Part shown: positions 1 to 8,583 of the stretch, one piece after another
How positions within the stretch are numbered: the stretch's first letter is position 1
Layout of the letters: every line of letters starts with the position of its first letter
From: Lachnospiraceae bacterium
Lineage (GTDB): Bacteria; Bacillota; Clostridia; Lachnospirales; Lachnospiraceae
Reading direction: 5' to 3'
Assembly (NCBI GenBank): GCA_900765975.1
Contig: CAAFTS010000018.1
Location: forward strand, 1 to 23,260
DNA: 23,260 nucleotides
The notes under the pieces: model-generated
The model's input: the letters and a program-made list of their open reading frames with translations, nothing else
What the model was told of the DNA's origin: nothing
The model's database searches: none
Position numbers and translations under genes: made by a program

Positions 1-66
1 TATTGCTTTTTATTTTGAAAAAAGTAGAGAATCCCTTGAAAATAAAAGGTTTTTAATAAAAATAGG

Positions 67-84
67 ACTGTAAAACTTTACAGT
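67..84. promoter_or_regulatory. 18-bp palindrome upstream of solute-binding protein gene, possible operator
   Basis: ACTGTAAA and TTTACAGT form perfect 8-bp arms around an AC centre, a few bases ahead of the ribosome site (GAGGGGGG at about 94-101) of the next gene. A TTGAAA hexamer lies at 36-41, but I see no convincing -10 at the right distance. The palindrome could be an operator for the adjacent AraC-type regulator or a small mRNA hairpin. The core TGTAAAACTTTA recurs at 3151-3162. Confidence 0.35.
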
Positions 85-110
85 ACCATCCAAAGAGGGG
101 GGATTTTAAG

Positions 111-1616
111 ATGAAATCAGTTACACGAAAATATGTGTGTATATATAGTGCCATATTTCTTTTGATTTTAATTACTTTTTTTACAATTTATAAAGGGCTG
201 CGAAAGGATTTTGAGCCAGCAAAAAAAGAAACCGAAGATCCAATCAAGATTACGATGGGAATCTGGGATGCGTATCCGCTTCTTTCAGGAGATAGATTGC
301 AAAGAGAGATTGAAAACCGTTTTCATGTAAAATTTGTGCCTGTACAGATTAATTATGCAAATTGGACAGATGCATTTCAAAAGGCAGCTGCGACAGATCA
401 GTTACCGGATCTGATTTCACATAGTTTAAGCGGTACAAAAACATATCAGACTTGGATTGAACAAGGACTTATTCGAAGTTTTCCGGAAAATTTAGATGCG
501 TATCCAAATCTAAAATCTTATATAACGATGGATTATATACAAAATGCAAAATCAGATGGAAAATTATGGTGTTTGCCACGCATTGGATACGAATCGGAAG
601 AAAGCTGGATGTTTGATCGGGTCATTATTGTACGAAAAGATTGGCGAGAAAAACTAGGATTAGATGTTGTTTCGGGAAGAGCAGAGCTGGAGGAGCTGGC
701 CGTTGCTTTTCAGAACAGTGATTTTGATCAGAATGGAAAGTACGATACCAGTGGAATTGAGATTAGCAATATGTATAAGATTGATGGTCTGTATCAAAGT
801 GATTATCCATTTTTATGTAATACAGAAAAGGGATGGATTCAGGAAAACGATAAGTGGATACCGGCATATGCATCTTCTGAAATGAAAGATGCGCTGGACT
901 ATATTCAAGATTTATATAGAAGAGAGATTATCAATCCGAATTTCTTTTTCCAGTATCCGGAGGATCCCGTTCATAATTTTATCAATGAAAAGGCAGGAAT
1001 TTTCGTGGGAGATCTGCCTGAAATTGTACGATTATGGTGTGAGAAATATCCGGACCGTCCGGTTGAAGAGTATTTGGAAATTGTTCGTCCATGGGAATCA
1101 CCGGATGGGAATCGCTATCATTTTACAACGATGTTACATTGGTCAGAGTTATATATCAGCAGTTCGGTAGATGATGAAAAAATGAGTCGAATTTTAGAAA
1201 TATTTGATTATTTATTATCAGAAGAATTTTATGACTTATTAGATACAGATTTACGAGAATGTCCGTCTAGTTTATTGTTTTTTCAATTGCCCAAATGGAA
1301 TCGTGATCATTTTTACAGCGGTACACTTTGGTATAAAGATATGCTTCCTTCAGAGTCTTTGAAATATATTCAAAAAGAAATGGAATGGTATAAAGAAAAT
1401 ACAATTCGTGTTCCGTACAAATGGATTCCGTTTCATTTGAGTGGAATAGGAGAAAATACGCTACCTAATCCAGATACGATACATACAATTATGATTGAAT
1501 GTATATTGGATGAGAAAAAAGCATCTGAGATATGGCCGGAAAAGTTTGCAGAGTTTGCAGATTCTATAGAATTGTCACAGACGATAGAGCGTGTTTCACC
1601 GAAATTATTAGATTGA
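111..1616 (+). CDS. Membrane-anchored extracellular solute-binding protein (family 1-like)
   Basis: The 501-residue product starts with a basic stretch and one hydrophobic segment (about residues 10-29), followed by a large extracellular domain. Its pattern is that of ABC-type sugar-binding proteins: a region near residues 75-105 with NWTDAFQKAA followed by DQLPDLIS, and many Trp and Tyr residues. There is no lipobox cysteine, so it is probably held by an uncleaved N-terminal anchor rather than as a lipoprotein. It lies 29 bases ahead of a YesN-type response regulator, with no transporter permeases between. It may therefore be an accessory sensor feeding ligand information to a histidine kinase encoded left of the window (inference). 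The ribosome site GAGGGGGG about 9 bases ahead supports the start. Family level is fairly sure; the ligand is unknown. Confidence 0.72.
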   Translation: MKSVTRKYVCIYSAIFLLILITFFTIYKGLRKDFEPAKKETEDPIKITMGIWDAYPLLSGDRLQREIENRFHVKFVPVQINYANWTDAFQKAAATDQLPDLISHSLSGTKTYQTWIEQGLIRSFPENLDAYPNLKSYITMDYIQNAKSDGKLWCLPRIGYESEESWMFDRVIIVRKDWREKLGLDVVSGRAELEELAVAFQNSDFDQNGKYDTSGIEISNMYKIDGLYQSDYPFLCNTEKGWIQENDKWIPAYASSEMKDALDYIQDLYRREIINPNFFFQYPEDPVHNFINEKAGIFVGDLPEIVRLWCEKYPDRPVEEYLEIVRPWESPDGNRYHFTTMLHWSELYISSSVDDEKMSRILEIFDYLLSEEFYDLLDTDLRECPSSLLFFQLPKWNRDHFYSGTLWYKDMLPSESLKYIQKEMEWYKENTIRVPYKWIPFHLSGIGENTLPNPDTIHTIMIECILDEKKASEIWPEKFAEFADSIELSQTIERVSPKLLD

Positions 1617-1645
1617 TGTATTTACATTAAAAGGAGGGATCGAAG

Positions 1646-3085
1646 ATGTATTCTGTTGTGATTATAGATGATGAGAAATTAGTAATTAACAGTCTTGCAC
1701 TCGGATTTGACTGGCAGGAGACCAATTTTGAAATAATTGAAACTTTTCAAAGTAGTCTTGAAGCAAGAAAAAAAGTGCCATTATTAAAACCGGATCTGAT
1801 CTTATGTGATATTAAAATGCCACATTTGTCAGGATTGGAATTGATGAAACAAATTCGACAAGAACTGCCGTTAACACGATTTATTTTTATTACTGGATAT
1901 GAAGATTTTACCTATGCAAAAGAAGCAATTCATCTTGGCGCATCGGGTTATATTGTGAAACCAATTGAGGATGATGAATTATTAGAAAATTTAGAGCTGG
2001 TTGAAAAATTTTTTATACAGAAGCAAAAACAATTTGCGGCAGCGTTTGAATATGCAATTTTGACAAGAGAGACTAAAAATATCAATGTTTTTCGCGAACT
2101 TTTGGGAAATTCTATTCAGATAACATTTCCATGTGCTTTTGCAACGAGTTTAAATCCTCTGGGAAACGAGTTAAAGGAAAAGCTTCTCTTTTGTGAATGG
2201 AAATTGGATGATGATTTATATTTTTATATAATTCCAAATTCAGAGTTGTTGAAAAGTTATGAAATAAATAAGAAAATACAAAAATTATTGATTAAAAAAG
2301 ATATTTTAGGATTTAAATATATATGTATGAAAGATTGGGATGATTTCAAAGAGGCTCTTTGTAAATTATCTGAGGAGGTGTATAGTTTCTTTTTATCGCC
2401 GATGGATGTTCTTGATGATTTTGAGATTCATTTGAATACTGCTCTAATGAAATCCGCTTTTTTATCTTCGTTAGAAAAGGCATATTATAGAGATTCTTTG
2501 AAAGAATTTATTGATTTGCTTACAAGAAGTGATGAATTATATGATGTATCAGAACGTTCCATTGAAGAAACATTAAGAATTTATTATTTAACAGTGAATT
2601 TGTTGGATAAGACGAAGGGGGAAGAGTCACAGTATTTATATTATGCTTCTCCTAAAATATTGATGCAGTATGATAATTTTAATCAACTTATTTCAAGGTT
2701 ATTGGAGAGGTGTTATGAGTGTTTGACTTCAAAAAATGATAGTTCTCCTGTAAAACAGATTAAAAATGAAACATTTAGAAGTATTTTAAATTATATTAAT
2801 CAAAATTTTACAAATGAAATTTCTTTTACTGAGATAAGTAGTTTGTTTTCTATCAATCCTAGTTATTTGTCTCAAGTATTTAAGAGAGAGTTAGGGATAA
2901 CATTTACACAATATTTGACCGATACTAGAATTAAATATGCAAAAGAACTTTTAATAACTACAGGAATGACAATATCAGAAATTAGTGAAAAGGTAGGTTT
3001 TAACCAATATATATATTTTTCAAAAGTTTTTAAAAAAACGGTAGGAATATCACCAAGTGCTTATCGTAAATCTATGTGGAAGTAA
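1646..3085 (+). CDS. YesN-type response regulator with AraC-family DNA-binding domain
   Basis: The 479-residue protein has an N-terminal receiver domain (about 1-120) with acidic pair D8/D9, phosphoacceptor D55 in DLILCDIKMP, T83 and K105 in VKP. A long middle region (about 130-370) shows no clear domain. The C-terminal AraC-type double helix-turn-helix (about 375-479) includes SPSAYRK, the usual end of this family. It should act as a cytoplasmic transcription factor phosphorylated by a YesM-type kinase, commonly controlling carbohydrate uptake. AAGGAGGG at 1631-1638 sits 7 bases before the ATG. It is apparently co-transcribed with the preceding solute-binding protein. Both genes are visibly more AT-rich than the purine island that follows, so they are probably unrelated to it. 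The kinase is missing here. Confidence 0.88.
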   Translation: MYSVVIIDDEKLVINSLALGFDWQETNFEIIETFQSSLEARKKVPLLKPDLILCDIKMPHLSGLELMKQIRQELPLTRFIFITGYEDFTYAKEAIHLGASGYIVKPIEDDELLENLELVEKFFIQKQKQFAAAFEYAILTRETKNINVFRELLGNSIQITFPCAFATSLNPLGNELKEKLLFCEWKLDDDLYFYIIPNSELLKSYEINKKIQKLLIKKDILGFKYICMKDWDDFKEALCKLSEEVYSFFLSPMDVLDDFEIHLNTALMKSAFLSSLEKAYYRDSLKEFIDLLTRSDELYDVSERSIEETLRIYYLTVNLLDKTKGEESQYLYYASPKILMQYDNFNQLISRLLERCYECLTSKNDSSPVKQIKNETFRSILNYINQNFTNEISFTEISSLFSINPSYLSQVFKRELGITFTQYLTDTRIKYAKELLITTGMTISEISEKVGFNQYIYFSKVFKKTVGISPSAYRKSMWK

Positions 3086-3114
3086 AAGGAAAGAGAGATT
3101 TTTTTAGTAAAATA

Positions 3115-3151
3115 GGGAAATCAGCTATTATAGCCGATTTCCCCATTTTTT
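3115..3151 (+). terminator. Intrinsic terminator after the response regulator, possibly bidirectional
   Basis: GGGAAATCAGCTA, loop TTA, then TAGCCGATTTCCC forms a 13-bp stem with a single A-C mismatch, followed by CATTTTTTG. It ends the rightward two-gene unit. Read on the minus strand the same stem is followed by TATTTTACT, so it may also stop the leftward purine operon whose last gene ends at 3191. Confidence 0.8.
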
Positions 3152-3190
3152 GTAAAACTTTAGGAGTAAAATTATACAATTGATACATTT

Positions 3191-4528
3191 CTATTTGTTT
3201 TTATCTTCAGTAGGTTCTTTTGGTAAAATGAGATTTAATAACACTGCTACTAAGGTTGCAATCACAACAGGTGACTTTCCAAAGATTGTCATGACCCAAT
3301 TTGGGAAAGTTGCCAGTGCAGCACTTGCCTGAGAGATTCCCATTCCAAGTGCGGCTGCCAGACCTACGATAGAAGTATTTCGGTAATTCATCTTTTCAGA
3401 TGTGATTAATTTCATACCGTTCATTGCGATTGATGCAAACACAGAAACTGTAGCGCCACCAAGTACGCAAGAAGGAATTGTAGTTAGGACAGAAGAAAAT
3501 TTAGGAATCAAACCTGCAATAAGAAGAATTATAGCTGCAAGACCTAGTACACAGCGATTTACAACTTTAGTTGTTGTAACGATACCGACATTCTGACTGA
3601 AAGTTGCAGTAGGAAGTCCGCCAAAAAGTGAAGAAACAATATTACTAATACCATATCCAACAATACCGCCGTTTAATTCTTTGTCTGTTGGAAGGCGATC
3701 TAGGCCACCGCTTGTGGTAGCAGAAAAATCACCGATTGCCTGTATTGAATTAATGGCAAATAATAAGCCGATTGCAACGCAGGAAGATATTTCAAAGTTA
3801 ATTCCAAAGTGTCCTAAAAGAGGAAGTTGGAAAACAGCAGCTTCTGCGATCGGAGAGAAGTCTACCATACCGAAAAAGAGAGCTACGATATAGCCGCAAA
3901 TCATGCCAATCAAAATAGAAGCTAATTTGAAGATTCCTTTACCAAAATGATTTAATAGAGTTACAATAGTTAAAGTAATAAATGCTACCATCCAATTTTG
4001 CCAGGAACCATAATCTTTACTTCCTGTCCCCCCGGCCATATAGTTAATGGCAGTTGGATAGAGAGAAAGGCCAATCGTAAATACAACTGTTCCGGTAATT
4101 AGTGGTGGGAAGAAACGCCGAATTTGTTTTACAAAGATTCCGACTAGAATTGCAACACAACCACCTACAATTTGGGCTCCTAAAATGGTTCCAATACCAA
4201 ATTCACCTGCAATTGCTTGCATAGTTGGAACATAGGCAAAACTAATTCCCATAATAATCGGAAGTCCGGAGCCGATTGTGAAAAATCGATTCTGAATAAA
4301 CGGAAACAGCTGCAGCAGAGTAGATAATGCCGACATTACAAGTGCTGCTTGAATTAGAATAATGGAATCTTTTTCAGAAAGTCCGGCAACGCCGGCTACA
4401 ATGATCGGGGGTGTAACACAGCCTACAATCATTGCAACGACGTGCTGGAAGGCAAGTGGTGCAGCCTGTTTCATACTAGGAATACCATTAAGGTCAAAAA
4501 GGGATGAGTGGGTCTTTTCTTTATTCAT
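3191..4528 (-). CDS. NCS2/NAT family xanthine-urate-type permease
   Basis: This 445-residue polytopic membrane protein has roughly 12-14 hydrophobic segments and belongs to the nucleobase:cation symporter-2 (NAT) family. It carries the TM1 histidine (H29 in FQHVVAM) and the NAT signature QNVGIVTTTK at 312-321. As the last gene of the ygeX-ygeY-ygeW-ridA-arcC operon, the likely substrate is urate or xanthine (inference from context; the family also takes uracil). By hand alignment, two positions that are acidic and important in E. coli XanQ (E272, D304) look like Q263 and about Y292 here, within IQAIGD and VGYGIS. The ribosome site AGGAGGA overlaps the stop codon of the carbamate kinase gene, which indicates coupled translation. 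Family is certain; substrate is not. Confidence 0.88.
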   Translation of the reverse strand: MNKEKTHSSLFDLNGIPSMKQAAPLAFQHVVAMIVGCVTPPIIVAGVAGLSEKDSIILIQAALVMSALSTLLQLFPFIQNRFFTIGSGLPIIMGISFAYVPTMQAIAGEFGIGTILGAQIVGGCVAILVGIFVKQIRRFFPPLITGTVVFTIGLSLYPTAINYMAGGTGSKDYGSWQNWMVAFITLTIVTLLNHFGKGIFKLASILIGMICGYIVALFFGMVDFSPIAEAAVFQLPLLGHFGINFEISSCVAIGLLFAINSIQAIGDFSATTSGGLDRLPTDKELNGGIVGYGISNIVSSLFGGLPTATFSQNVGIVTTTKVVNRCVLGLAAIILLIAGLIPKFSSVLTTIPSCVLGGATVSVFASIAMNGMKLITSEKMNYRNTSIVGLAAALGMGISQASAALATFPNWVMTIFGKSPVVIATLVAVLLNLILPKEPTEDKNK

Positions 4529-4541
4529 TTTTTTGTTCCTC

Positions 4542-5489
4542 CTAGTTCAAACTGATTCGGGTACCAGTTGTTCCGTTGATACCGTCTTTTGCCTTTTCAA
4601 GCAATGTGATCAGTGCCTGACGACCTGGCTTGGACGCTGCAAAATCAACTGCAGCCTGTACCTTTGGAAGCATAGAACCTGGAGCAAAATGACCTTCCTT
4701 CATATATTGTTTGGCTTCGTCTACAGTAATATTATCAAGCCATTTTTCTTCCGGCTTTCCGAAGTTGATTGCTACTTTTTCAACAGCAGTCAGAATGATC
4801 AGAAAGTCTGCATCCAGCTCTTTTGCAAGTAAGCAGCTGGCAAAGTCTTTATCAATAACAGCGCTGGCTCCTTTTAAATGGTTTCCCTGACGCATAACAG
4901 GGATACCGCCGCCGCCACAGGCAATGACAAGATCACCTGCATCAACCATATTGCGAATTGTTCCGATTTCAACGATTTCTTGTGGTTTTGGTGAAGCAAC
5001 AACTCGTCGGTAACCACGTCCTGCATCTTCTTTCATAATGTAATCATATTTTTCAGCCATTATATCAGCCTGCTCTTTTGAAAGAAAGCGTCCGATTGGT
5101 TTAGAAGGAGTGTCAAAAGCCGGATCGTTTTCATCGACACGTACCTGCGTAATCATTGTAGCAACCGGAATATCTGTAATTCCGCGATTTATAAGTTCTT
5201 CACGAAGTGCATTCTGAAGATCATATCCGATATAAGCCTGACTCATTGCAACACAAACGGAAAGCGGTGTGTTTGGTTGGTTTTCATCTTCATGGGTCAG
5301 TGCGATCATTGCATTGTTGATCATGCCTACCTGAGGACCATTACCATGTGCTACAACAACTTCACATCCTTCTTCGATCAGATCAACAATCGCGCGAGCA
5401 GTAATTTTAACTGCTGTCATTTGTTCTGGGAGGGTATTGCCAAGAGCATTACCGCCGAGAGCAATGACGATTCTTTTTTTCTTTGCCAT
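4542..5489 (-). CDS. arcC: Carbamate kinase (YqeA/ArcC-like)
   Basis: The 315-residue protein is full length for carbamate kinase, an amino-acid-kinase fold enzyme that transfers phosphate from carbamoyl phosphate to ADP, giving ATP, ammonia and CO2. Visible motifs are IALGGNAL (residues 9-16), HGNGPQVG (48-55) and the SKPIGRF segment of the substrate lid. The gene starts 2 bases after the ridA stop, with GGGGAGGAG ahead of the ATG lying inside the end of ridA, and it is followed directly by the permease gene. In this setting it probably harvests carbamoyl phosphate produced by the YgeW carbamoyltransferase, the substrate-level phosphorylation step of purine fermentation (inference). No arginine deiminase genes are nearby, which argues against an arginine pathway role. 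Confidence 0.93.
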   Translation of the reverse strand: MAKKKRIVIALGGNALGNTLPEQMTAVKITARAIVDLIEEGCEVVVAHGNGPQVGMINNAMIALTHEDENQPNTPLSVCVAMSQAYIGYDLQNALREELINRGITDIPVATMITQVRVDENDPAFDTPSKPIGRFLSKEQADIMAEKYDYIMKEDAGRGYRRVVASPKPQEIVEIGTIRNMVDAGDLVIACGGGGIPVMRQGNHLKGASAVIDKDFASCLLAKELDADFLIILTAVEKVAINFGKPEEKWLDNITVDEAKQYMKEGHFAPGSMLPKVQAAVDFAASKPGRQALITLLEKAKDGINGTTGTRISLN

Positions 5490-5491
5490 AG

Positions 5492-5875
5492 TTACTCCTC
5501 CCCGACATAAGCAATGGCTTCTACTTCGCAGAGAACTCCTTTTGGCAATGTTTTAACGGCTACACATGAACGTGCAGGTTTTCCGGTGAAATATTTTGCA
5601 TAAATTTCATTAAATGCAGCAAAATCATTCATATCTGCAAGAAAGCAAGTTGTTTTTACAACATCAGTAAATTTCGCTCCCTGACTTTCGAGAAGAGCAG
5701 AGATGTTTTTCATGACCTGTTCTGTTTGTTCTTGGATTGTAGATCCGACAATTTCTCCGGTTTCGGCTGAAATTGGGATTGAGCCGGAAAAGAAAGCAAG
5801 TCCGTTGACGATAATTCCCTGAGAATAAGGTCCGATTGCTGCCGGTGCGTTTTTTGTTTCTACATAGTTTAACAT
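5492..5875 (-). CDS. ridA: RidA/YjgF-family enamine/imine deaminase
   Basis: The 127-residue protein has the usual RidA length. It shows GPYSQG (15-20, including the conserved Tyr), the conserved arginine R102 in ARSCVAVKTLPKG and the Glu residues at 117-119. RidA proteins hydrolyse reactive 2-aminoacrylate and related imines released by PLP lyases. The same operon encodes YgeX, a PLP lyase that forms aminoacrylate-type intermediates from 2,3-diaminopropionate, so a detoxifying or rate-helping role is plausible (inference). A GGAGGA site about 6 bases ahead supports the start. It lies between ygeW, after a 93-base gap with a hairpin, and the carbamate kinase gene. Confidence 0.92.
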   Translation of the reverse strand: MLNYVETKNAPAAIGPYSQGIIVNGLAFFSGSIPISAETGEIVGSTIQEQTEQVMKNISALLESQGAKFTDVVKTTCFLADMNDFAAFNEIYAKYFTGKPARSCVAVKTLPKGVLCEVEAIAYVGEE

Positions 5876-5895
5876 GTTTCTTCCTCCTTTTTGTA

Positions 5896-5943
5896 GAGAG
5901 ATGTACTACTGACTACTGTTTATTGTAGTCAGCAGACGGTCTC
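5896..5943 (-). repeat. Intergenic hairpin between ygeW and ridA
   Basis: CTGACTAC (5909-5916) and GTAGTCAG (5925-5932) form a perfect 8-bp stem with an 8-base loop, and outer GAGA/TCTC arms could extend it. In the leftward operon transcript no U-run follows, so it is not a normal terminator there. It may mark mRNA processing, stability or partial attenuation. A TATAAT on the minus strand (5956-5961) sits just upstream but lacks a convincing -35. Confidence 0.45.
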
Positions 5944-5968
5944 TTTTTTACATAGATTATAATACCAT

Positions 5969-7165
5969 TTATTTCAAGATTCTGGAAGTAGCTCTTTCAT
6001 CCAGTTTCTTCAATACTTCTGCCGGATCAGCAAATTTAGCAAGGAAGATCATAGCAGCGATGATATATGGTTTGAAACTTGCTTCTTTGTAAAGCGGATC
6101 TCTGTAACGATCGAATACAGAAGCGTCTACTTCACCTTCTTCACAGCTTACACCAGTGATGTCAGCCGGCAGGCAGTGCATATAAAGCGCTTTTCCGTCT
6201 TTTGTTGTTGCCATAAGTTCTTCTGTACAAGCCCAGTCTTTGTGTTCTGCATTCTGTGCAAGAAGTTCTTTTTCAAGAGCAGCGATACCTTCTGTATCAC
6301 CGTTTCCATACAGTTCTGTACGTTTTTCCATTGCTGCGAACGGAGCCCAGCTCTTTGGATATACGATATCAGCATCTTTGAAAGCTTCTGCCATGTTGTT
6401 TGTCTTTGTGAAAGAACCGCCGGATTTTTCAGCATTTGCTTTTGCAACATTTTCTACATCTTCAAATACTTCATATCCTTCCGGATGAGCCAGAACGACG
6501 TCCATACCGAAACGTGTCATCAATCCGATGATACCCTGTGGTACAGAAAGTGGTTTTCCGTAAGAAGGAGAGTAAGCCCATGTCATAGCAAGTTTCTTGC
6601 CTTTCAAGTTCTCAACACCGCCAAACTCATGGATGATGTGAAGCATATCAGCCATAGCCTGTGTTGGGTGGTCGATGTCACACTGCAGGTTTACAAGAGT
6701 AGGTTTCTGTTCCAGAATACCGTCTTTATTACCCTGTGTTACAGCATCAACAACTTCGTGCATGTACTTGTTACCTTTTCCGATATACATGTCATCACGA
6801 ATACCGATTACGTCAGCCATGAAAGAAATCATGTTAGCTGTTTCACGAACTGTTTCTCCATGAGCAACCTGAGATTTTCCTTCGTCCAGATCCTGAACTT
6901 CCAGACCAAGCAGGTTACAAGCAGAAGCGAAAGAGAAACGTGTACGAGTAGAGTTGTCGCGGAACAGAGAGATTCCAAGACCACTTTCAAATACTTTTGT
7001 GGAAATGTTGTTTTCTCTCATGTAGCGAAGTGCATCGGCAACTGTAAATACAGCCTCGATTTCATCATCAGATTTTTCCCATGTAAGGAAGAAATCTCCG
7101 TTGTACATATCTTTGAAGTTCAATGCGTTTAATTTGTCAATATAACCTTGTAATTTAGCGTCCAT
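5969..7165 (-). CDS. ygeW: Knotted carbamoyltransferase YgeW
   Basis: The 398-residue product matches the roughly 396-residue E. coli YgeW, a trefoil-knotted aspartate/ornithine-carbamoyltransferase relative. The carbamoyl phosphate site STRTR is at 72-76, HPTQ at 166-169 and HCLPAD at 330-335. The second-substrate region differs from ordinary OTCase and ATCase. It sits between ygeY and ridA/carbamate kinase. The context suggests that it exchanges a carbamoyl group between a ureido intermediate of purine breakdown and phosphate, feeding carbamate kinase (inference; the true substrate is not visible from sequence). AGGAGG 8 bases before the ATG supports the start. Confidence 0.93.
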   Translation of the reverse strand: MDAKLQGYIDKLNALNFKDMYNGDFFLTWEKSDDEIEAVFTVADALRYMRENNISTKVFESGLGISLFRDNSTRTRFSFASACNLLGLEVQDLDEGKSQVAHGETVRETANMISFMADVIGIRDDMYIGKGNKYMHEVVDAVTQGNKDGILEQKPTLVNLQCDIDHPTQAMADMLHIIHEFGGVENLKGKKLAMTWAYSPSYGKPLSVPQGIIGLMTRFGMDVVLAHPEGYEVFEDVENVAKANAEKSGGSFTKTNNMAEAFKDADIVYPKSWAPFAAMEKRTELYGNGDTEGIAALEKELLAQNAEHKDWACTEELMATTKDGKALYMHCLPADITGVSCEEGEVDASVFDRYRDPLYKEASFKPYIIAAMIFLAKFADPAEVLKKLDERATSRILK

Positions 7166-7222
7166 TAAAATAATCCTCCTGATTGTTTGTTAAATTAAAT
7201 AAAAGTTGTTTTTAAAAGTTTC

Positions 7223-8533
7223 TTATTTGATATAGCATTTTGGAAGTGCAGCATAAACAGCGGCACATGTTACCAAATCCTGTTTCCATGTTTTCTCGTT
7301 TGGTGCATGAGCCTGAGCTTCAGCTCCAGGTCCGAATCCGATACATGGGATTCCGTTACGTCCCATAATAGATACACCGTTTGTAGAGAAGGTCCATTTG
7401 TCTGTCAGTGGACGGGACTGTCTCATTTCAAGTGTTTCAGCAGCACCAATTCTCTGATCACCGTACAGACCTGTGTAGGCTTCTTCAAGAGCTTTTGTTA
7501 CAGCATGGTCTTTTGGAATTGCCCATGTTGGGAAGTAGCACTCGATTTCATATACACAGCCTGTATAAGAAGGTCTGTCATAGTTATACATAGAAACAAC
7601 TACATCATCACCATATTTTTTCACGCTTGGCAGATTGCGGATCTCGTCCAGACAGCTTTCCCATGTTTCTCCAAATGTCATACGACGATCCAGAGATACT
7701 GCACAGGAGTCAGCAACTGCACAACGGCTTGGAGATGTATAGAAGATCTGAGATGTTGTAACAGTTCCACGTCCAAGGAAACGAGCTTCTTCCCAATCCG
7801 GGTTATATTTTGGATTGAGCATCTTTACAAGTCCCTTGATCTCAGTTTCATCAGCATCATCATTTTCGTTAAGGGCACGAACATCCTGAAGAATATCAGC
7901 CATTTTGTAGATTGCATTGTCTCCACGTTCCGGAGCAGAACCATGGCAGGAAACACCTTTGACATCGATACGGATCTCCATACGTCCTCTCTGTCCACGA
8001 TAGATACCACCGTCTGTAGGCTCTGTAGATACAACAAATTCCGGACGAATCTGGTCTTCGTTGATAATGTACTGCCAGCAAAGACCGTCACAGTCTTCTT
8101 CCTGAACAGTTCCTACAACCATGATCTTACATCCTTCTGGAATGAGATCCTGTTCTTTCATGATTTTAGCACCGTATACAGCAGATACGATACCACCGCA
8201 CTGATCAGATACACCACGTCCACCGATCTCAGTGTCTGTTTCATATCCTTCATATGGATCGAATTCCCAGTTTTCAATATTACCAATTCCAACAGTATCG
8301 ATATGAGCATCAAAAGCGATGATTCTGTCGCCTGTTCCCATGTAACCGATTACGTTTCCTTGTGGATCGATGACAACGTCATCAAAATCCAGTTTTTTCA
8401 TTTCAGCGGCGATTGTCTCGATATGAGCTCTTTCATCACAGCTTTCTCCCGGGTTTTTTACAATTGCACGAAGAAATGCAGTCATATCTTTTTCATATCC
8501 TTGTGCAGCTTCTTTGATTCTGTTTAAGTCCAT
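7223..8533 (-). CDS. ygeY: YgeY-family M20-type metallohydrolase (selenium metabolism-linked)
   Basis: The 436-residue protein has the M20 aminoacylase/carboxypeptidase fold signature: FDAHIDTVG with H77 and D79, the bridging Asp at D110 in [10 protein letters not shown], and the catalytic Glu pair E145/E146. This is the YgeY branch, which always travels with ygeX and ygeW. It should hydrolyse an amide or ureide bond in the cytoplasm with two metal ions, likely a carbamoylated or ring-opened purine product (inference). GGAGAAAG precedes the ATG. A 406-codon antisense open frame lies over this gene but has no ribosome site and no recognisable domain, so I treat it as a shadow. Confidence 0.92.
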   Translation of the reverse strand: MDLNRIKEAAQGYEKDMTAFLRAIVKNPGESCDERAHIETIAAEMKKLDFDDVVIDPQGNVIGYMGTGDRIIAFDAHIDTVGIGNIENWEFDPYEGYETDTEIGGRGVSDQCGGIVSAVYGAKIMKEQDLIPEGCKIMVVGTVQEEDCDGLCWQYIINEDQIRPEFVVSTEPTDGGIYRGQRGRMEIRIDVKGVSCHGSAPERGDNAIYKMADILQDVRALNENDDADETEIKGLVKMLNPKYNPDWEEARFLGRGTVTTSQIFYTSPSRCAVADSCAVSLDRRMTFGETWESCLDEIRNLPSVKKYGDDVVVSMYNYDRPSYTGCVYEIECYFPTWAIPKDHAVTKALEEAYTGLYGDQRIGAAETLEMRQSRPLTDKWTFSTNGVSIMGRNGIPCIGFGPGAEAQAHAPNEKTWKQDLVTCAAVYAALPKCYIK

Positions 8534-8583
8534 TGTTCTTTCTCCTTTTCTTTTTATTTTTTTTGGTTTATAGGTAACTTTTT

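Noticed and set aside
111..1616. Lipoprotein signal in the solute-binding protein
   Set aside because: There is no Cys after the hydrophobic segment, so no lipobox.
6176..7132. 318-codon open frame antisense to ygeW
   Set aside because: It overlaps a gene with clear catalytic motifs; the translation is Cys/Phe/Ser rich with no domain.
7307..8527. 406-codon open frame antisense to ygeY
   Set aside because: It lies fully over a confident M20 gene, has no ribosome site, and its Ser/Cys/Phe-rich translation looks like a codon shadow.
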